This document shows positions 16,333 through 25,483 of a stretch of 64,000 nt of DNA, piece after piece. Source of the stretch: Actinomadura sp. WMMA1423 (GTDB taxonomy: Bacteria > Actinomycetota > Actinomycetes > Streptosporangiales > Streptosporangiaceae); contig NZ_CP041244.1 of the NCBI RefSeq assembly GCF_006547145.1, positions 4,836,001-4,900,000 of the forward strand, given 5' to 3'. The position numbers and the translations under genes were made by a program. The notes beneath the pieces were generated by a model that did not search any database, was not told the DNA's origin, and saw only the letters and a program-made list of their open reading frames with translations. The stretch's first letter is position 1, and each line of letters opens with the position of its first letter.

Positions 16333-18521
16333 ACGAAGTCCTCTCCACTCGGATCGGCGAATTCGATACCACGAAACGCGTGGTATTCGCCGTGCCACTC
16401 CACAAGATCGCCAAGTAGCGGCGCGGCCAGGCCGGCGCCCACCGCTTCGCGCGCCAGGCGCCGCGGCAGCGTGGCCAGATACGGTTGGATCTTCCGGAAG
16501 ACCCAGGGTTCGGCGCTGCCAGGCGTGGCCAGCAACTTCCGTAGTTGCTCACGTTCAGCATCATCCCCGTAGGGGACGAGGACCGGGACCGTGGATTCGT
16601 CGATCAACTTGAACCGTGCGGCGACCGCAGGGAAGTCGAACGCAGCTCGATCTTTCTGTATCTCGATCCCAGGGCCGTCGCCTTCGATGTTCTTCACGGC
16701 ATATCGAGTCCGGTAGTAGGCTCTCAACGCGTCGAGATCGTCCGGCGACGCCAGTCCGGGACCAAAGAATGCACGCGTCGCGTCGAGAGCAGCGCCATAC
16801 ACCCTGCGAGCGCCAGCCACGCTGCCGTCTGCCGGGTCGAAGACAACGACCGTGCCACGTTCAAGCCGCCCATTACGGTTGCAGCGCCCGGCGGCTTGCT
16901 GCATTGCTTCGGCCGCCGCGTAAGCGCGAAAGACCACGGGAAAGTCTAGGTCCACGCCTGCTTCAACGAGCTGCGTGCTGACGACCGCGACCCGCAACCC
17001 CTCAGCCAGCCTGGCCCGAATGTCCTCCAGGGCATCACGGCGATGCCCGCCCGCCATCCGCGTCGAAAGATGCAGGACGGGAGCATCCGCGATCTCTTCC
17101 AAACACTGGTGAAGCGCTGCTGCATCCTTGGTGGTGTTGACGACCGCCAATACGGACGGCTCGTCCCGTATCCGCTCTGCGACATCTTTGAGCGTCGGCT
17201 TCGGGTCGCACCACCACCTGTAACGGACCCGTTCCAGACTGCGGTAGAGCGGCTTCGGTTTCGAGATTACTTGTCGGGCATGGAGATCTTTGAAAACGTC
17301 CATGGAGAAGAACTCTGGCTGAGTCGCCGAGGCCAGCAGCACGCTCGTGCCGAACCGCTCTGTCAGGTCTCTCAAGGCCGACAAGATCGGGGGGAGCATG
17401 GGATCCGGCAGTGACTGGACCTCATCCAGGACGATGACCGCGCCGGCCAGCCGATGAACCTTCCGCATTGCAGAGGGCTTCCTGCTGAACAGGGACTCGA
17501 ACAAGCGGACGGTCGTAGTGACGACGACCGGGGCGTCCCAGTTCTCCGCTGCCAGCCTCTGCCATCGCAGGGCAGGCGGCACGTCAGCCAGGTTCACACC
17601 GCTGTGATGCTCCAAGACGTTGGCGTCGCCGAACAACTTCCGGTAGACGGCGGCGTTCTGCTCGGTGATCGACGTGTACGGCACCGCAACGATCACACGC
17701 CGCAGCCCATGCCGGGCCGCATGCTCTACAGCGAACCCGCCCGCGGCTATGGTCTTCCCGGCCCCGGTGGGCGCCGGGAAGGGAAAGATCCCAACGGGCT
17801 CTTCAGCCGCCCGCACCGCCTCCTCGTACACCTGCTCACGAATCACATCGACTGGTGAGGGCCTTCGATGGGTCAGTAGCTCAGTCCTGGCACGCTCAAA
17901 AGCTCCCGCCATCGAGGCCAACGAGGGCACCGGTGGCCGCGGTGCACCTGAAAAATGGGACTCAGTATCTAGAAAATCAGCGTCGACAAGTGCGCTAAAG
18001 ACCATGCGCAGCAACAGCTCGGCCAGATGCCTATCGTCGGCCGATTTTCCCCAGCTAGGAACTGAATCAGCACGATCGTCAAGGATCTCAGGGAGAAGCT
18101 CAGCTACTCGCCGAACAGCTTCTTGGACTCGCTCGGCTGCCTCTGCATCGGCGCTGGTGAGCACCTCCTTCAGAAATCGGCGTTCCGGGAGCCCACCATG
18201 ATGCCCCAACACTGCCAGTGCATAGGGCCCTAGTTGCGCCTTCCGCACCGCCAGCCAGGCGCCCGCCATCTTGTGATCAACGCTTTCCCCTCCGGCATCG
18301 ACAACACGCCCGCCGCCCGCCTCCGCACGCAGCAAGCCGTCCTGCCAAAGACAGGCTCCCTTACCGACGTCATGCAGCAGCCCCAAACCGCCAGCCAACT
18401 CGCCAGCTCCGAACACGGAGGCGAACTCAGCAGCCAAATAGGCTGTGCCCTTCAAATGATCTACAAGCCCATGACGTCTCCCAGAAGGGTTGACGCTATG
18501 CGCCCACAACTCCCCCGTCAC
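16326..18521 (-). CDS. cas3: CRISPR-associated nuclease/helicase Cas3
   Basis: 731 residues, GTG start at 18521. The N-terminal HD nuclease has H22, H50-D51 (GLLHDVGKG) and further His residues in LGHHGG (about 106). The superfamily 2 helicase has Walker A PTGAGKT (251-257), DEVQ (366-369), ASATQ and motif VI QQAAGRCNRNGR. It is recruited by Cascade to nick, unwind and degrade target DNA. It is the first gene of the operon, so the operon promoter should lie in 18522-18703, where I see no clear -35/-10 pair. Confidence 0.97.
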   Translation of the reverse strand: MTGELWAHSVNPSGRRHGLVDHLKGTAYLAAEFASVFGAGELAGGLGLLHDVGKGACLWQDGLLRAEAGGGRVVDAGGESVDHKMAGAWLAVRKAQLGPYALAVLGHHGGLPERRFLKEVLTSADAEAAERVQEAVRRVAELLPEILDDRADSVPSWGKSADDRHLAELLLRMVFSALVDADFLDTESHFSGAPRPPVPSLASMAGAFERARTELLTHRRPSPVDVIREQVYEEAVRAAEEPVGIFPFPAPTGAGKTIAAGGFAVEHAARHGLRRVIVAVPYTSITEQNAAVYRKLFGDANVLEHHSGVNLADVPPALRWQRLAAENWDAPVVVTTTVRLFESLFSRKPSAMRKVHRLAGAVIVLDEVQSLPDPMLPPILSALRDLTERFGTSVLLASATQPEFFSMDVFKDLHARQVISKPKPLYRSLERVRYRWWCDPKPTLKDVAERIRDEPSVLAVVNTTKDAAALHQCLEEIADAPVLHLSTRMAGGHRRDALEDIRARLAEGLRVAVVSTQLVEAGVDLDFPVVFRAYAAAEAMQQAAGRCNRNGRLERGTVVVFDPADGSVAGARRVYGAALDATRAFFGPGLASPDDLDALRAYYRTRYAVKNIEGDGPGIEIQKDRAAFDFPAVAARFKLIDESTVPVLVPYGDDAEREQLRKLLATPGSAEPWVFRKIQPYLATLPRRLAREAVGAGLAAPLLGDLVEWHGEYHAFRGIEFADPSGEDFVW

Positions 18522-18703
18522 CTTGCGCCCCGCTCTCCGTCACCCCGTGACAGGAAAGCACCGTACGACAGAGGGCTTCGCATCGTGCGCATTCCACACA
18601 ACTCGCAGGACCAGCGTCCCAATGCGGCCACTTCTCCCGAACTGCGAGACCTTACTCACGAGTTGTGTTCCGGAGCCAGTTTGCTACCTGTCACCGCCAG
18701 AAC
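18522..18703 (-). promoter_or_regulatory. Upstream region of the cas operon
   Basis: This 182-bp gap between cas3 and the distal end of array 2 must contain the cas operon promoter unless array 2 transcripts read through into cas3. No clear promoter hexamers or operator repeats are visible by eye. Confidence 0.35.
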
Positions 18704-20226
18704 TTCGCGACGCCTGCCCGCCGGTGAAGGCGAGCGGCACTACAGTCCAGGCTGTGGCAGGCCCCGCGTACATGGTCGTTGCAATCCTCGCCCGCCGGTG
18801 AGCGCGGGCGCCACCTGGATACCCGCAACGCCGGCCGGTCCGGTTCCCCATAGTTGCGATCCTCGTCCGCTGGTGAGGGCGGGCGCCACTCCGGCAGCTC
18901 GCGTGCACGGCCCTGACCCTGACCGTTGCGATCCTCGTCCGCCGGTGAGGGGCGGGCGCCACCCACTGCCCATGGAGTTCCACGCCGGCGGGACTCTGGT
19001 GTTGCGATCCTCGTCCGCCGGTGAGGGCGGGCGCCACGTCGGCGAACCTGACGAAGTTCGAGCGCACCGTTAAGGGATTGCGATCTTCGCCCGCCAGTGA
19101 GGGCGGGCGCCACGAGTACATCTTCGCCGAGCGGAAGAACACGCTCTTGGAGTTGCGATCCTCGCCCGCCGGTGAGGGCGGGCGCCACCGGGGCCGGTGG
19201 CCCATGGCGCTGAATGTCGATGGTTGCGATCCTCGCCCGCCGGTGAGGGCGGGCGCCACAGCGTGGCGTTCGCGGCCATGGCGAGGTTCACGTTCCGGTT
19301 GCGATCCTCGCCCGCCGGTGAGGGCGGGCGCCACAGCGGTTGTTTGGGTCCGCGTATCCGGACCCTTGCGGGTTGCGATCCTCGCCCGCCGGTGAGGGCG
19401 GGCGCCACATGGGTGACGATCATCGGGGTGAGTCGGCGTGTCCGGGTGTTGCGATCCTCGCCCGCCGGTGAGGGCGGGCGCCACCACCCGAACTGGACGT
19501 CGGCCACCGGGTTCGCGTCGGCGTTGCGATCCTCGCCCGCCGGTGAGGGCGGGCGCCACTCCGGGGGCTGATGGATGCCGTGCTGGCGCCCATCGAGTTG
19601 CGATCCTCGCCCGCCGGTGAGGGCGGGCGCCACGTCATGTCCGTGACCGGCCTCGCCGGGTCGATCTACTGGTTGCGATCCTCGCCCGCCGGTGAGGGCG
19701 GGCGCCACGTCATGTCCGTGACCGGCCTCGCCGGGTCGATCTACTGGTTGCGATCCTCGCCCGCCGGTGAGGGCGGGCGCCACCGGGGAATGTGTCCACG
19801 AAGTGTCCACACGGCGATGTTGCGATCCTCGCCCGCCGGTGAGGGCGGGCGCCACCACGAACGCCACATGCGTCTTCGGGATCGACCGAAGGTTGCGATC
19901 CTCGCCCGCCGGTGAGGGCGGGCGCCACGGAAGGAGCCCCATGGGCGCCCCGATCTACGACGTGTTGCGATCCTCGCCCGCCGGTGAGGGCGGGCGCCAC
20001 CGCCGACCAGGCGGGCGGCCGGGCGAACCAGGACTACCCGTTGCGATCCTCGCCCGCCGGTGAGGGCGGGCGCCACCGAGGTTGTTCGCGGTGTGGCCGG
20101 TGACGGCGAGGCAGTTGCGATCCTCGCCCGCCGGTGAGGGCGGGCGCCACCCCCGTGGTGTACCGGGTCCCGCCCGTCCGCGCGTTGTAGTTGCGATCCT
20201 CGCCCGCCGGTGAGGGCGGGCGCCAC
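18704..20226 (-). CRISPR. Type I-C CRISPR array 2: 21 repeats, 20 spacers
   Basis: It has the same 37-bp repeat as array 1, but its uniform repeats carry GGT in the loop. The leftmost repeat (18704-18740) is heavily mutated and the next four carry single changes, one with an extra G (18925-18962), so the old end is on the left and the leader on the right (20227 onward). One spacer, starting GTCATGTCCG, is present twice in a row (19634-19671 and 19709-19746). It lies directly upstream of cas3 in the same orientation. Confidence 0.98.
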
Positions 20227-20356
20227 GGCACCTGAAGTGCCATCATGACCAACTGTAATCAAATACACACTAAGGTAGTGTGCACAAAACGGCAGGAAAT
20301 AGCTCAAAAGTACTTCGGAACCCCCCGGTGATCTCTTGCTCGCTTCGGGTTCCGAA
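20227..20356 (-). promoter_or_regulatory. Leader of CRISPR array 2
   Basis: It holds the inverted repeat TTCGGAAC (20314-20321) and GTTCCGAA (20349-20356) with a 27-bp spacer. The near arm is 87 bp from the last repeat, exactly as in leader 1. A second inverted repeat, CACACTA/TAGTGTG (about 20266-20282), is specific to this leader. No gene is visible between 20227 and 20468. Confidence 0.75.
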
Positions 20357-20468
20357 GAAACAGCAGGACTGTGCCAGATTCAACGCCGCCGGCGCGTCCA
20401 GACGGCCTTGGCTCAGGCTGGTGAGGGCGAGTTCAGCAAGTGCTCCCTCGCCCCTCACCCTAAAGGTC

Positions 20469-20690
20469 CTAGGTGGTCACCGCAGGCGCCTCGTCTGGGC
20501 TCAGCAATGCGCAGAGAGCAGAAGCGGGGACTCGGTAGCAGGTGCCGATGCGGATGACTTTGCAGGGGAACTTGCCGTGCTTGGCGAGGTAGTAGGCGTA
20601 GGAGCGGGAGAGGCCGAGGGCCCGGGCGGCGGTGGTTATGTCGACGACGGTGGGCAGGTCGGCCAGGTCGCTGTACTTCATGGGCTGCAT
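20469..20690 (-). CDS. AlpA/excisionase-like helix-turn-helix protein of element B
   Basis: 73 residues from the ATG at 20690, which has GGAGAG 6-7 nt upstream. The core reads VVDITTAARALGLSRSYAYY, a winged-helix MerR/AlpA-type fold found in Xis proteins and prophage regulators, followed by a wing (CKVIRIGTCYRVP). It probably acts as recombination directionality factor for the element B integrase, though the two genes are 14 kb apart, or controls the mob genes just upstream. Confidence 0.75.
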   Translation of the reverse strand: MQPMKYSDLADLPTVVDITTAARALGLSRSYAYYLAKHGKFPCKVIRIGTCYRVPASALCALLSPDEAPAVTT

Positions 20691-20742
20691 GGATGACTCT
20701 CCGTGGTTTCGGTCCTGGCGGGCGTATAGGCGGGGTGCTGGT

Positions 20743-20952
20743 TCAGGCGAAGCACCAGCCGGTGTCGCAGGTGCCGTCGTCCTGGTTGAAGGCGAGGATG
20801 TCTGCGTCGGGTGTGACGTCGGCGGGGGGTGGGTTGTAGCGGGTGGTGGGTTATAGCGGGTGAGGCAGACGGGGCGCTCGAAGTGCAAACCGGAGTAGGC
20901 GTTCCCGCCGCACGTCCAACTCGCTCTGTGTGAGCGTTGCCAGCCTGTTCAT
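20743..20952 (-). pseudogene. Frameshifted remnant of a small actinobacterial protein gene
   Basis: An ATG at 20952 with GGAGGA directly upstream opens MNRLATLTQSELDVRRERLL. The frame is then lost, and a second frame encodes NAYSGLHFERPVCLTRYNPP and, after another shift, DVTPDADILAFNQDDGTCDT followed by GWCFA and a TGA at 20743-20745. The second shift coincides with a 17-bp near-tandem duplication around CGCTAYAACCCACC, which would put the frame out. The original protein family is unknown to me. The rest of 20691-21057 shows nothing else. Confidence 0.4.
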
Positions 20953-21057
20953 CGCTCCTCCGTCGGCATCCGGCTAACGGGCTGGGCGCCCGTCAATCAA
21001 GAGTCAGTAGAACGATGCGGAGAGTCGCGTGGCCTCTCCGAGTTGACGTGTCACTTG

Positions 21058-22881
21058 CTAGAGGTGTCTTTCAGGACGTGGGCGGACTGACGGAGTGGGG
21101 GAATCTGGTCTCGGTGCACCGGAGGTGTCGGAGTGCAGAGGAGCCCAGGGATTGGGGAAGGCGGTCATGGCCAGGCGAGCGGGCGAGATCGTGGTCGTTA
21201 GGTCAGGGGCTCCTCCCGTCGGATCATCAGCAGTGGTTTTCGCAAGTCGAGTTTGAGCGGCGGCTTGACGGGCTGCCTCGGCTTGGGCGCGGTGGTTCTG
21301 CAGGCGACGGATCTCGGTGATGGTGTCCAGCAGGGTGATGAGGTTGGTGACGAGCAGCTTGGCGAAGCTCGTCGTTCGGTCCTTGTGGGAGCCGGTGAGT
21401 GCGAGAAGTCGTGCCGTGGTACGCAGGGCATTGCCGGCAGGAGTCGGTTTGGGAATGCGGCCGTAGGGAGCGCGGGCTGCGCGGTCGTAACTGTCGGCAG
21501 CGCGGTGGAGGTGGCGGTTGCCGGTAGCTTGAGCTGCAGTGCGGAGGGCGTCGGAGGCGGCCCAGCAAGCGTCCTGTGCGGCGTGCGGGTTCGTGGCCAG
21601 GTGGCGTCGGATCTGCGCGGTGGCGTAGGAGGCGGCGCGGGCTGCGTCGTCATAGAAAGCCTGCCGTTCCTCCGGCGTCAGATCATTGTGATCGGTGGCC
21701 GGCGTGCGGTGCCGGGAGAACGAGGCCCAGCGGTGTTGGAGCCTGGCCAGGGAGAGATCCTCGGCCAGGTGGCTGCCGGGAGACCAGGTCGGTTCGGTGT
21801 CGTTGTCGGCTGGAAAAGCAACTGCGTAGCCGGTGATCTGTCCGGGGACGGTCTGGCTGTAGCGCCGCTTGACCAAGAGCCCCTGGTCTTGGAGTCGGTG
21901 GAAGAACTCGCTGGTCGTCCGGGCTTCGTCCGCAGCGCGGCGGACGGCCGTCCGCAGCAGGACCCGTCTCGTCCGCGCGGACAGGTGTCGCCGGTCCAGC
22001 GGACGGACGGCGGACGGCGCCCGGACGGAGCCGTCCGCCGCCGTCCACCGGCTGCGGAGCTTAGGCAGGGTGAGGTCGGCGGCCAGCTTGCTGCCGCCGA
22101 ACCAGATCGGCTTGCCGTCCGCGTTCGCATCGTCGGCCAAGGCCACCGCGTAGCCGGTCACTTCATCAGCCGTCGTCTGGCTGAAGCGTTGCCGTACCAG
22201 AACACCATCGGCGCGGAGGCGTTCGAAGAACTCGCTTTCGTTGCAGGCGCCTGCTGCGGCGGTCTGGACCTTGCGTTGCAGGAGCGTACGAGACGGCATC
22301 AGACGGCCACGGCGAACGGCTTTCTCGGCCTCGGCGCGCTTGGGCCGCCGTGACGCTGTCCGGTCCGCCGGGGCCGTGGACCGCAGCCCCCAATGCCGCT
22401 CGATCGCCTGGCAGGCGTCCCGAAGCCGGTATCCGTCGTTCCACACATCCGGACGGACGCCATCGATGCGAGCAAGGGTCGCGACCACATGGATGTGGTC
22501 CTCGCCGTGCCGGACAGCGATCCACCGGACGGCGTCATCGTCCCCATCGGCCGCCAGCCCGGTCCGAGCCATCACCTCTTTTGCGATCTCGGCCCACTGG
22601 TGATCGTCCAGGATCGGATCCTCTGGCGCCGCGCGGAGCGCCAGATGCCAAACCGGCTTGCGGTAGTTACGCTCGCCCAGCAGAGCGAGGGGCTGGGAGA
22701 GCAGCCCGTCCAGCTGCCGGAAGTCCCGGCTGCCGTCCGGCCTGATGGGGGGCTCCAGCTCGCCTGCCTTGCGGAAGCCGGCCACGATGCGGGGATCGTG
22801 ATGCTCTCCCCGCCGCCCGGGCCCGTACAGGTAACGGATCAAGCCCTCGACCCGCTTTCCCCGCAGAACCTTGCCGATCAA
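21058..22881 (-). CDS. Relaxase/mobilization nuclease of element B
   Basis: About 607 residues from a TTG at 22881, giving the N-terminus IGKVLRGKRVEGLIRYLYG that is standard for actinobacterial relaxases; the frame is open to 22971. The three-histidine metal site is present as RHGEDHIHVVATL (H125, H129, H131). The N-terminal nuclease is followed by two repeats of a module beginning FFERLRADGVLVRQRFSQ and FFHRLQDQGLLVKRRYSQ, each ending with GYAVAL/GYAVAF, and a helical tail. It would nick oriT and lead single-stranded DNA into a recipient using a helper conjugation channel. It starts 17 nt after the MobC-like gene. Confidence 0.88.
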   Translation of the reverse strand: MIGKVLRGKRVEGLIRYLYGPGRRGEHHDPRIVAGFRKAGELEPPIRPDGSRDFRQLDGLLSQPLALLGERNYRKPVWHLALRAAPEDPILDDHQWAEIAKEVMARTGLAADGDDDAVRWIAVRHGEDHIHVVATLARIDGVRPDVWNDGYRLRDACQAIERHWGLRSTAPADRTASRRPKRAEAEKAVRRGRLMPSRTLLQRKVQTAAAGACNESEFFERLRADGVLVRQRFSQTTADEVTGYAVALADDANADGKPIWFGGSKLAADLTLPKLRSRWTAADGSVRAPSAVRPLDRRHLSARTRRVLLRTAVRRAADEARTTSEFFHRLQDQGLLVKRRYSQTVPGQITGYAVAFPADNDTEPTWSPGSHLAEDLSLARLQHRWASFSRHRTPATDHNDLTPEERQAFYDDAARAASYATAQIRRHLATNPHAAQDACWAASDALRTAAQATGNRHLHRAADSYDRAARAPYGRIPKPTPAGNALRTTARLLALTGSHKDRTTSFAKLLVTNLITLLDTITEIRRLQNHRAQAEAARQAAAQTRLAKTTADDPTGGAPDLTTTISPARLAMTAFPNPWAPLHSDTSGAPRPDSPTPSVRPRPERHL

Positions 22882-22897
22882 TCTTCGGCTTCCGATG

Positions 22898-23317
22898 TCA
22901 CGGCAGGCACCGGCGCACCTCTTCGGCCAGGGCGTCCAAGTTGCGGGTCGCTCGTGCGGCAGCCTCGGCATACTGCTGGAGCTGGGGCGGCGGTTCCCCC
23001 GCGTTCGATGCGGCCACGGCCTGGTTGAGGTTCACCCCGATCCGCCGCACCTGCTGAGCCGCGTGCATCACCGTCGCCAGGGCTTCCCGCAACAACGCAT
23101 ACTGCGGGAGCGCGCTGCCGCGAGCTGCGGCCAGTACCGCCTGCGCCGCATAAGCACCGACTGCCAGTCGCTCGCCCGCCGCCGCTGCCCGCACCAGCGC
23201 GTGCTCCTCATCCGCCAACGAAAACCGCACCGACCGTTCCCGGCGCGGACTGCGATGCGCACGCCGATTCACAGGCGCCGGCCCGCTCCTCTTCTCGACT
23301 ACCGTTCCCACCCCCAC
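22898..23317 (-). CDS. MobC-like mobilization accessory protein
   Basis: The frame is open from 23635, but the family match starts late. I take the GTG at 23317 (or 23311), giving about 139 residues: a basic segment (NRRAHRSPRRERSVRFSLAD), a ribbon-helix-helix-like part with DEEHALVRAAAAGERLAVGA, and a helical tail with VRRIGVNLNQAVAASNAGEP. That last stretch is the hallmark of MobC/relaxosome proteins, which open DNA at oriT for the relaxase. It is upstream of the relaxase in the same operon and next to the candidate oriT. Confidence 0.8.
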   Translation of the reverse strand: MGVGTVVEKRSGPAPVNRRAHRSPRRERSVRFSLADEEHALVRAAAAGERLAVGAYAAQAVLAAARGSALPQYALLREALATVMHAAQQVRRIGVNLNQAVAASNAGEPPPQLQQYAEAAARATRNLDALAEEVRRCLP

Positions 23318-23343
23318 GGATCGCGCTCGATCCGGCTGCTCCG

Positions 23344-23379
23344 TGCTGGGCCGCGCCCGGTCCAGCAACCAATAAGTGC
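23344..23379 (+). other. Candidate oriT: stem-loop plus nic-like TAAGTGC
   Basis: TGCTGGGCCG (23344-23353) pairs with CGGTCCAGCA (23358-23367) with one G-T mismatch and a 4-nt loop. Five bases later comes TAAGTGC (23373-23379). This 'inverted repeat, short spacer, TAAGTGC' order matches the RSF1010/MobA family oriT, whose nic region is TAAGTGCGCCCT. It lies just upstream of the MobC-like and relaxase genes, the normal place for oriT. Confidence 0.5.
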
Positions 23380-23475
23380 ACGAATTCCATATCTTGCCCA
23401 GCGTCAGCTGAAGTCGATGAGGATCCCTCGGGCCTCGAAGGAGGGCGCCCTCGACAGCGCGGCTAGGTTGCAGGC

Positions 23476-23706
23476 ATGCAAGAGGAAAGATCGTCATACG
23501 ACTCACGCGGGACGAAGGGCTCGTCCTGTCCCGAGTGGGGGGAACGGCTGCAGATGACCGACCTCGGTCGTGTCGTTGATGATTCAGCCGTCTGGGCACC
23601 GCTTCATCGAATCGCAAGCACCCTGGACAAGGCACTGCCGGATCTCTTCGCCGCTGACTACACCGAGCGTCTCGATGCCGCTCCTCGCCGTCTCTGTCCG
23701 GAGTGA
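23476..23706 (+). CDS. Small hypothetical protein (uncertain)
   Basis: 76 residues from an ATG at 23476, or 50 from the ATG at 23554. The C-terminal part (DSAVWAPLHRIASTLDKALP) looks protein-like, but neither start has a good ribosome site and codon use is less biased than in neighbours. No family recognised. Confidence 0.25.
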   Translation: MQEERSSYDSRGTKGSSCPEWGERLQMTDLGRVVDDSAVWAPLHRIASTLDKALPDLFAADYTERLDAAPRRLCPE

Positions 23707-24427
23707 GTCAGCGTTTGTCTACCTGGGACCTGCACAGGCCAGGGGCTGTGCGTTCGCTTGCGCGGTCATCGTTCATGTCGCGAGCAGGTACGCGATCGCC
23801 GCCCCGTCGAACGGCCTCTTCGAGCACCGCGGTCCATGGCGTCCGGAACTTCGCTCCGTTATCCACACTGTTGTGGATAACGGACTTATCTGAGAGACCT
23901 GCGCTCGCTTGCCGTGTCGGCGCATTGAGGGCTTCGGTGAAATGTGGCTTGGTGTCCGAGATTTCTGCCCTGAGTTTCGGGCAGAGTCGGTTGTGCAGCT
24001 TGATGGCGGGCCGCTCAGTGGCCCCATCGGCGTGAGCCTCGAGTGCGTGCATGTGAGGTGCTCCCCAGCGTCAACTGAATTCGGACCATTCGGGACTCCT
24101 CTCTTCTCGGTTCGGGTGAGTCCTCCAACGACCGGTTCGGTCGCCTGATCTCACCTTCTCTCATCTCACGCAAGTCGGCTACTTTAAGCACCGGCGTGGC
24201 GCGCTATTGCTCAAAAGCATTCTGGCCTCGTTCCAGAGTTGCCACGCGCCCTGGCTCGACCTGCCGTTGGGCGCTGACCTGCACAACTCAGGGAGCTGGC
24301 TCAGAAGCACGGCGCATGCGCTCTCGCACCTCGCCGAGCGTCAAGTCGAGTGCCCGGCCCAGGCAACGGAGGCGATGGGCGACTCCCCGGTCTTGCGAGG
24401 AGCCGCCGTCCTTCGACACACGGCGTT
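23707..24427. other. Non-coding stretch with paired DnaA-box palindrome
   Basis: No convincing gene occurs in these 720 bp; the open frames present lack ribosome sites and actinobacterial codon bias. The notable signal is the DnaA-box pair at 23855-23884. A second small inverted repeat (TCTGCCC and GGGCAGA) occurs near 23970-23990. This may be the replication or transfer control region of element B. Confidence 0.4.
23855..23884. promoter_or_regulatory. Inverted pair of DnaA-box sequences
   Basis: TCCGTTATCCACA (23855-23867) and its exact complement TGTGGATAACGGA (23872-23884) flank CTGT. Each arm contains TTATCCACA, the classical DnaA box. It could be part of an element replication origin, a DnaA-controlled promoter, or a chance palindrome. 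Confidence 0.4.
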
Positions 24428-24754
24428 CTACCCGGCGAAGAGGTCGGCCATCGCGGCGTCCGTACGCGCAACGGCTTCACACAGGGCGTCTGCGCGACCG
24501 GCCAGGTAGGCGCGCTGCCGTCGATTCTTCTCCTGGGAGGCTCGGTATCGAGCCTGCTCCGCTTCCTCGGCCAAGGCATCGCGTGAGCGGGCGAAGGCCA
24601 GGCCGACCCCTGTCGCGAGTTCGAGCCCGGTCATCTCGTCGGGGACGATGAACGCGAGGGGCGGCGAACCGACTGAACGGCGTTGGACGAGCAGGCCAAG
24701 CGCCGGACGCAGCCTCACGAGCCGGTGTTCCGGTCGAGCGACCACGACGCCCAT
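24428..24754 (-). CDS. Hypothetical protein overlapping the HATPase gene
   Basis: 108 residues, ATG at 24754, overlapping the end of the upstream HATPase gene by 40 nt in another frame. The C-terminal 70 residues (ELATGVGLAFARSRDALAEE and onward) are helical, charged and coiled-coil-like. No family recognised. Its position suggests co-transcription with the HATPase gene. Confidence 0.5.
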   Translation of the reverse strand: MGVVVARPEHRLVRLRPALGLLVQRRSVGSPPLAFIVPDEMTGLELATGVGLAFARSRDALAEEAEQARYRASQEKNRRQRAYLAGRADALCEAVARTDAAMADLFAG

Positions 24755-25230
24755 ACGACCTTGCCGGGCTGTGGTGCTGTGACGGGGTACCAGCCCCAGG
24801 CGCCGGCGAGCATCGTCGCCAGCCGCAGGCCGCGCCCGCCTTCGTCATTGACCCCTGCGTCGGGGATGTGCGGTCGGCCGTCCCCGGAGTCACGCACCTC
24901 CACGATGAGGTGCTGGGCCGATATCCGGAGCTGGACGAGGATCATCGCCAGTTCGTCGAGGACGAGTAGCTCACCGGGAAGCGGTTCGCCCGTGGCGTCG
25001 AAGGCATTGGTGACGAGTTCGGAGAGCACCTGCTGGCACTCCCAGCCGTGATCGGCCTCCACTCCCCATGCCGACAGCTTGGCGCGCGCGAACGAACGCA
25101 CCAGGGGGATCGCGGTCGGCAGGGCGGCCACCCCCACAAGCTCCCTGCAGTCTCCGCCATCGTGCAGCGGGGGTCTTGCAGCGAGAGTGGCCATGGCGGG
25201 CCGCGGGGGCGCGGACGGTGGCACAGACAT
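24715..25230 (-). CDS. ATP-binding protein, RsbW-like anti-sigma/HATPase_c domain
   Basis: 171 residues with the GHKL ATPase motifs: N box ELVTNAFDA, G1 VRDSGDGRPHI and G2 GGRGLRLA. There is no membrane or phosphoacceptor domain, so it belongs to the small cytosolic HATPase group related to anti-sigma factors RsbW/SpoIIAB. Actinomycetes often encode such proteins near XRE and DUF397 genes, as in bldB/whiJ-type developmental loci. The same trio occurs here in one orientation (25704, 25484, 24715). The inverted repeat at 25348-25373 lies upstream. Confidence 0.85.
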   Translation of the reverse strand: MSVPPSAPPRPAMATLAARPPLHDGGDCRELVGVAALPTAIPLVRSFARAKLSAWGVEADHGWECQQVLSELVTNAFDATGEPLPGELLVLDELAMILVQLRISAQHLIVEVRDSGDGRPHIPDAGVNDEGGRGLRLATMLAGAWGWYPVTAPQPGKVVWASWSLDRNTGS

Positions 25231-25347
25231 CGTTGTCGCTCCTGACTATGAGCCTGCAGACGGATGACAGCCGGTTCTCGGAACTCCTGTGGACATGCCC
25301 TCGGAAGGGCTGAGACAGATAGCAGGTGACCGACTGTCCACACTGAG

Positions 25348-25373
25348 TGACAGTCATGAGTATGTGACTGTCA
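25348..25373. promoter_or_regulatory. Inverted repeat upstream of the HATPase gene
   Basis: TGACAGTCA (25348-25356) and TGACTGTCA (25365-25373) are exact complements with an 8-bp spacer. It lies 118 bp upstream of the HATPase start and downstream of the DUF397 gene. It may be an operator, possibly for the neighbouring XRE protein. Confidence 0.4.
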
Positions 25374-25483
25374 TCACGAACCAGCAAGAGGTTCTGTGAC
25401 ACTGCGCGTTTCTTTGGTCACCCAAACACGCGAAAAAGGGGTCGAAGCGTGTCACTTCGACCCCTGTATCCCATCTGGATGGG

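Noticed and set aside
23708..24052. A 114-codon minus-strand frame over the DnaA-box palindrome
   Set aside because: Poor codon bias, no ribosome site, and it runs through the palindrome. It is more likely non-coding.
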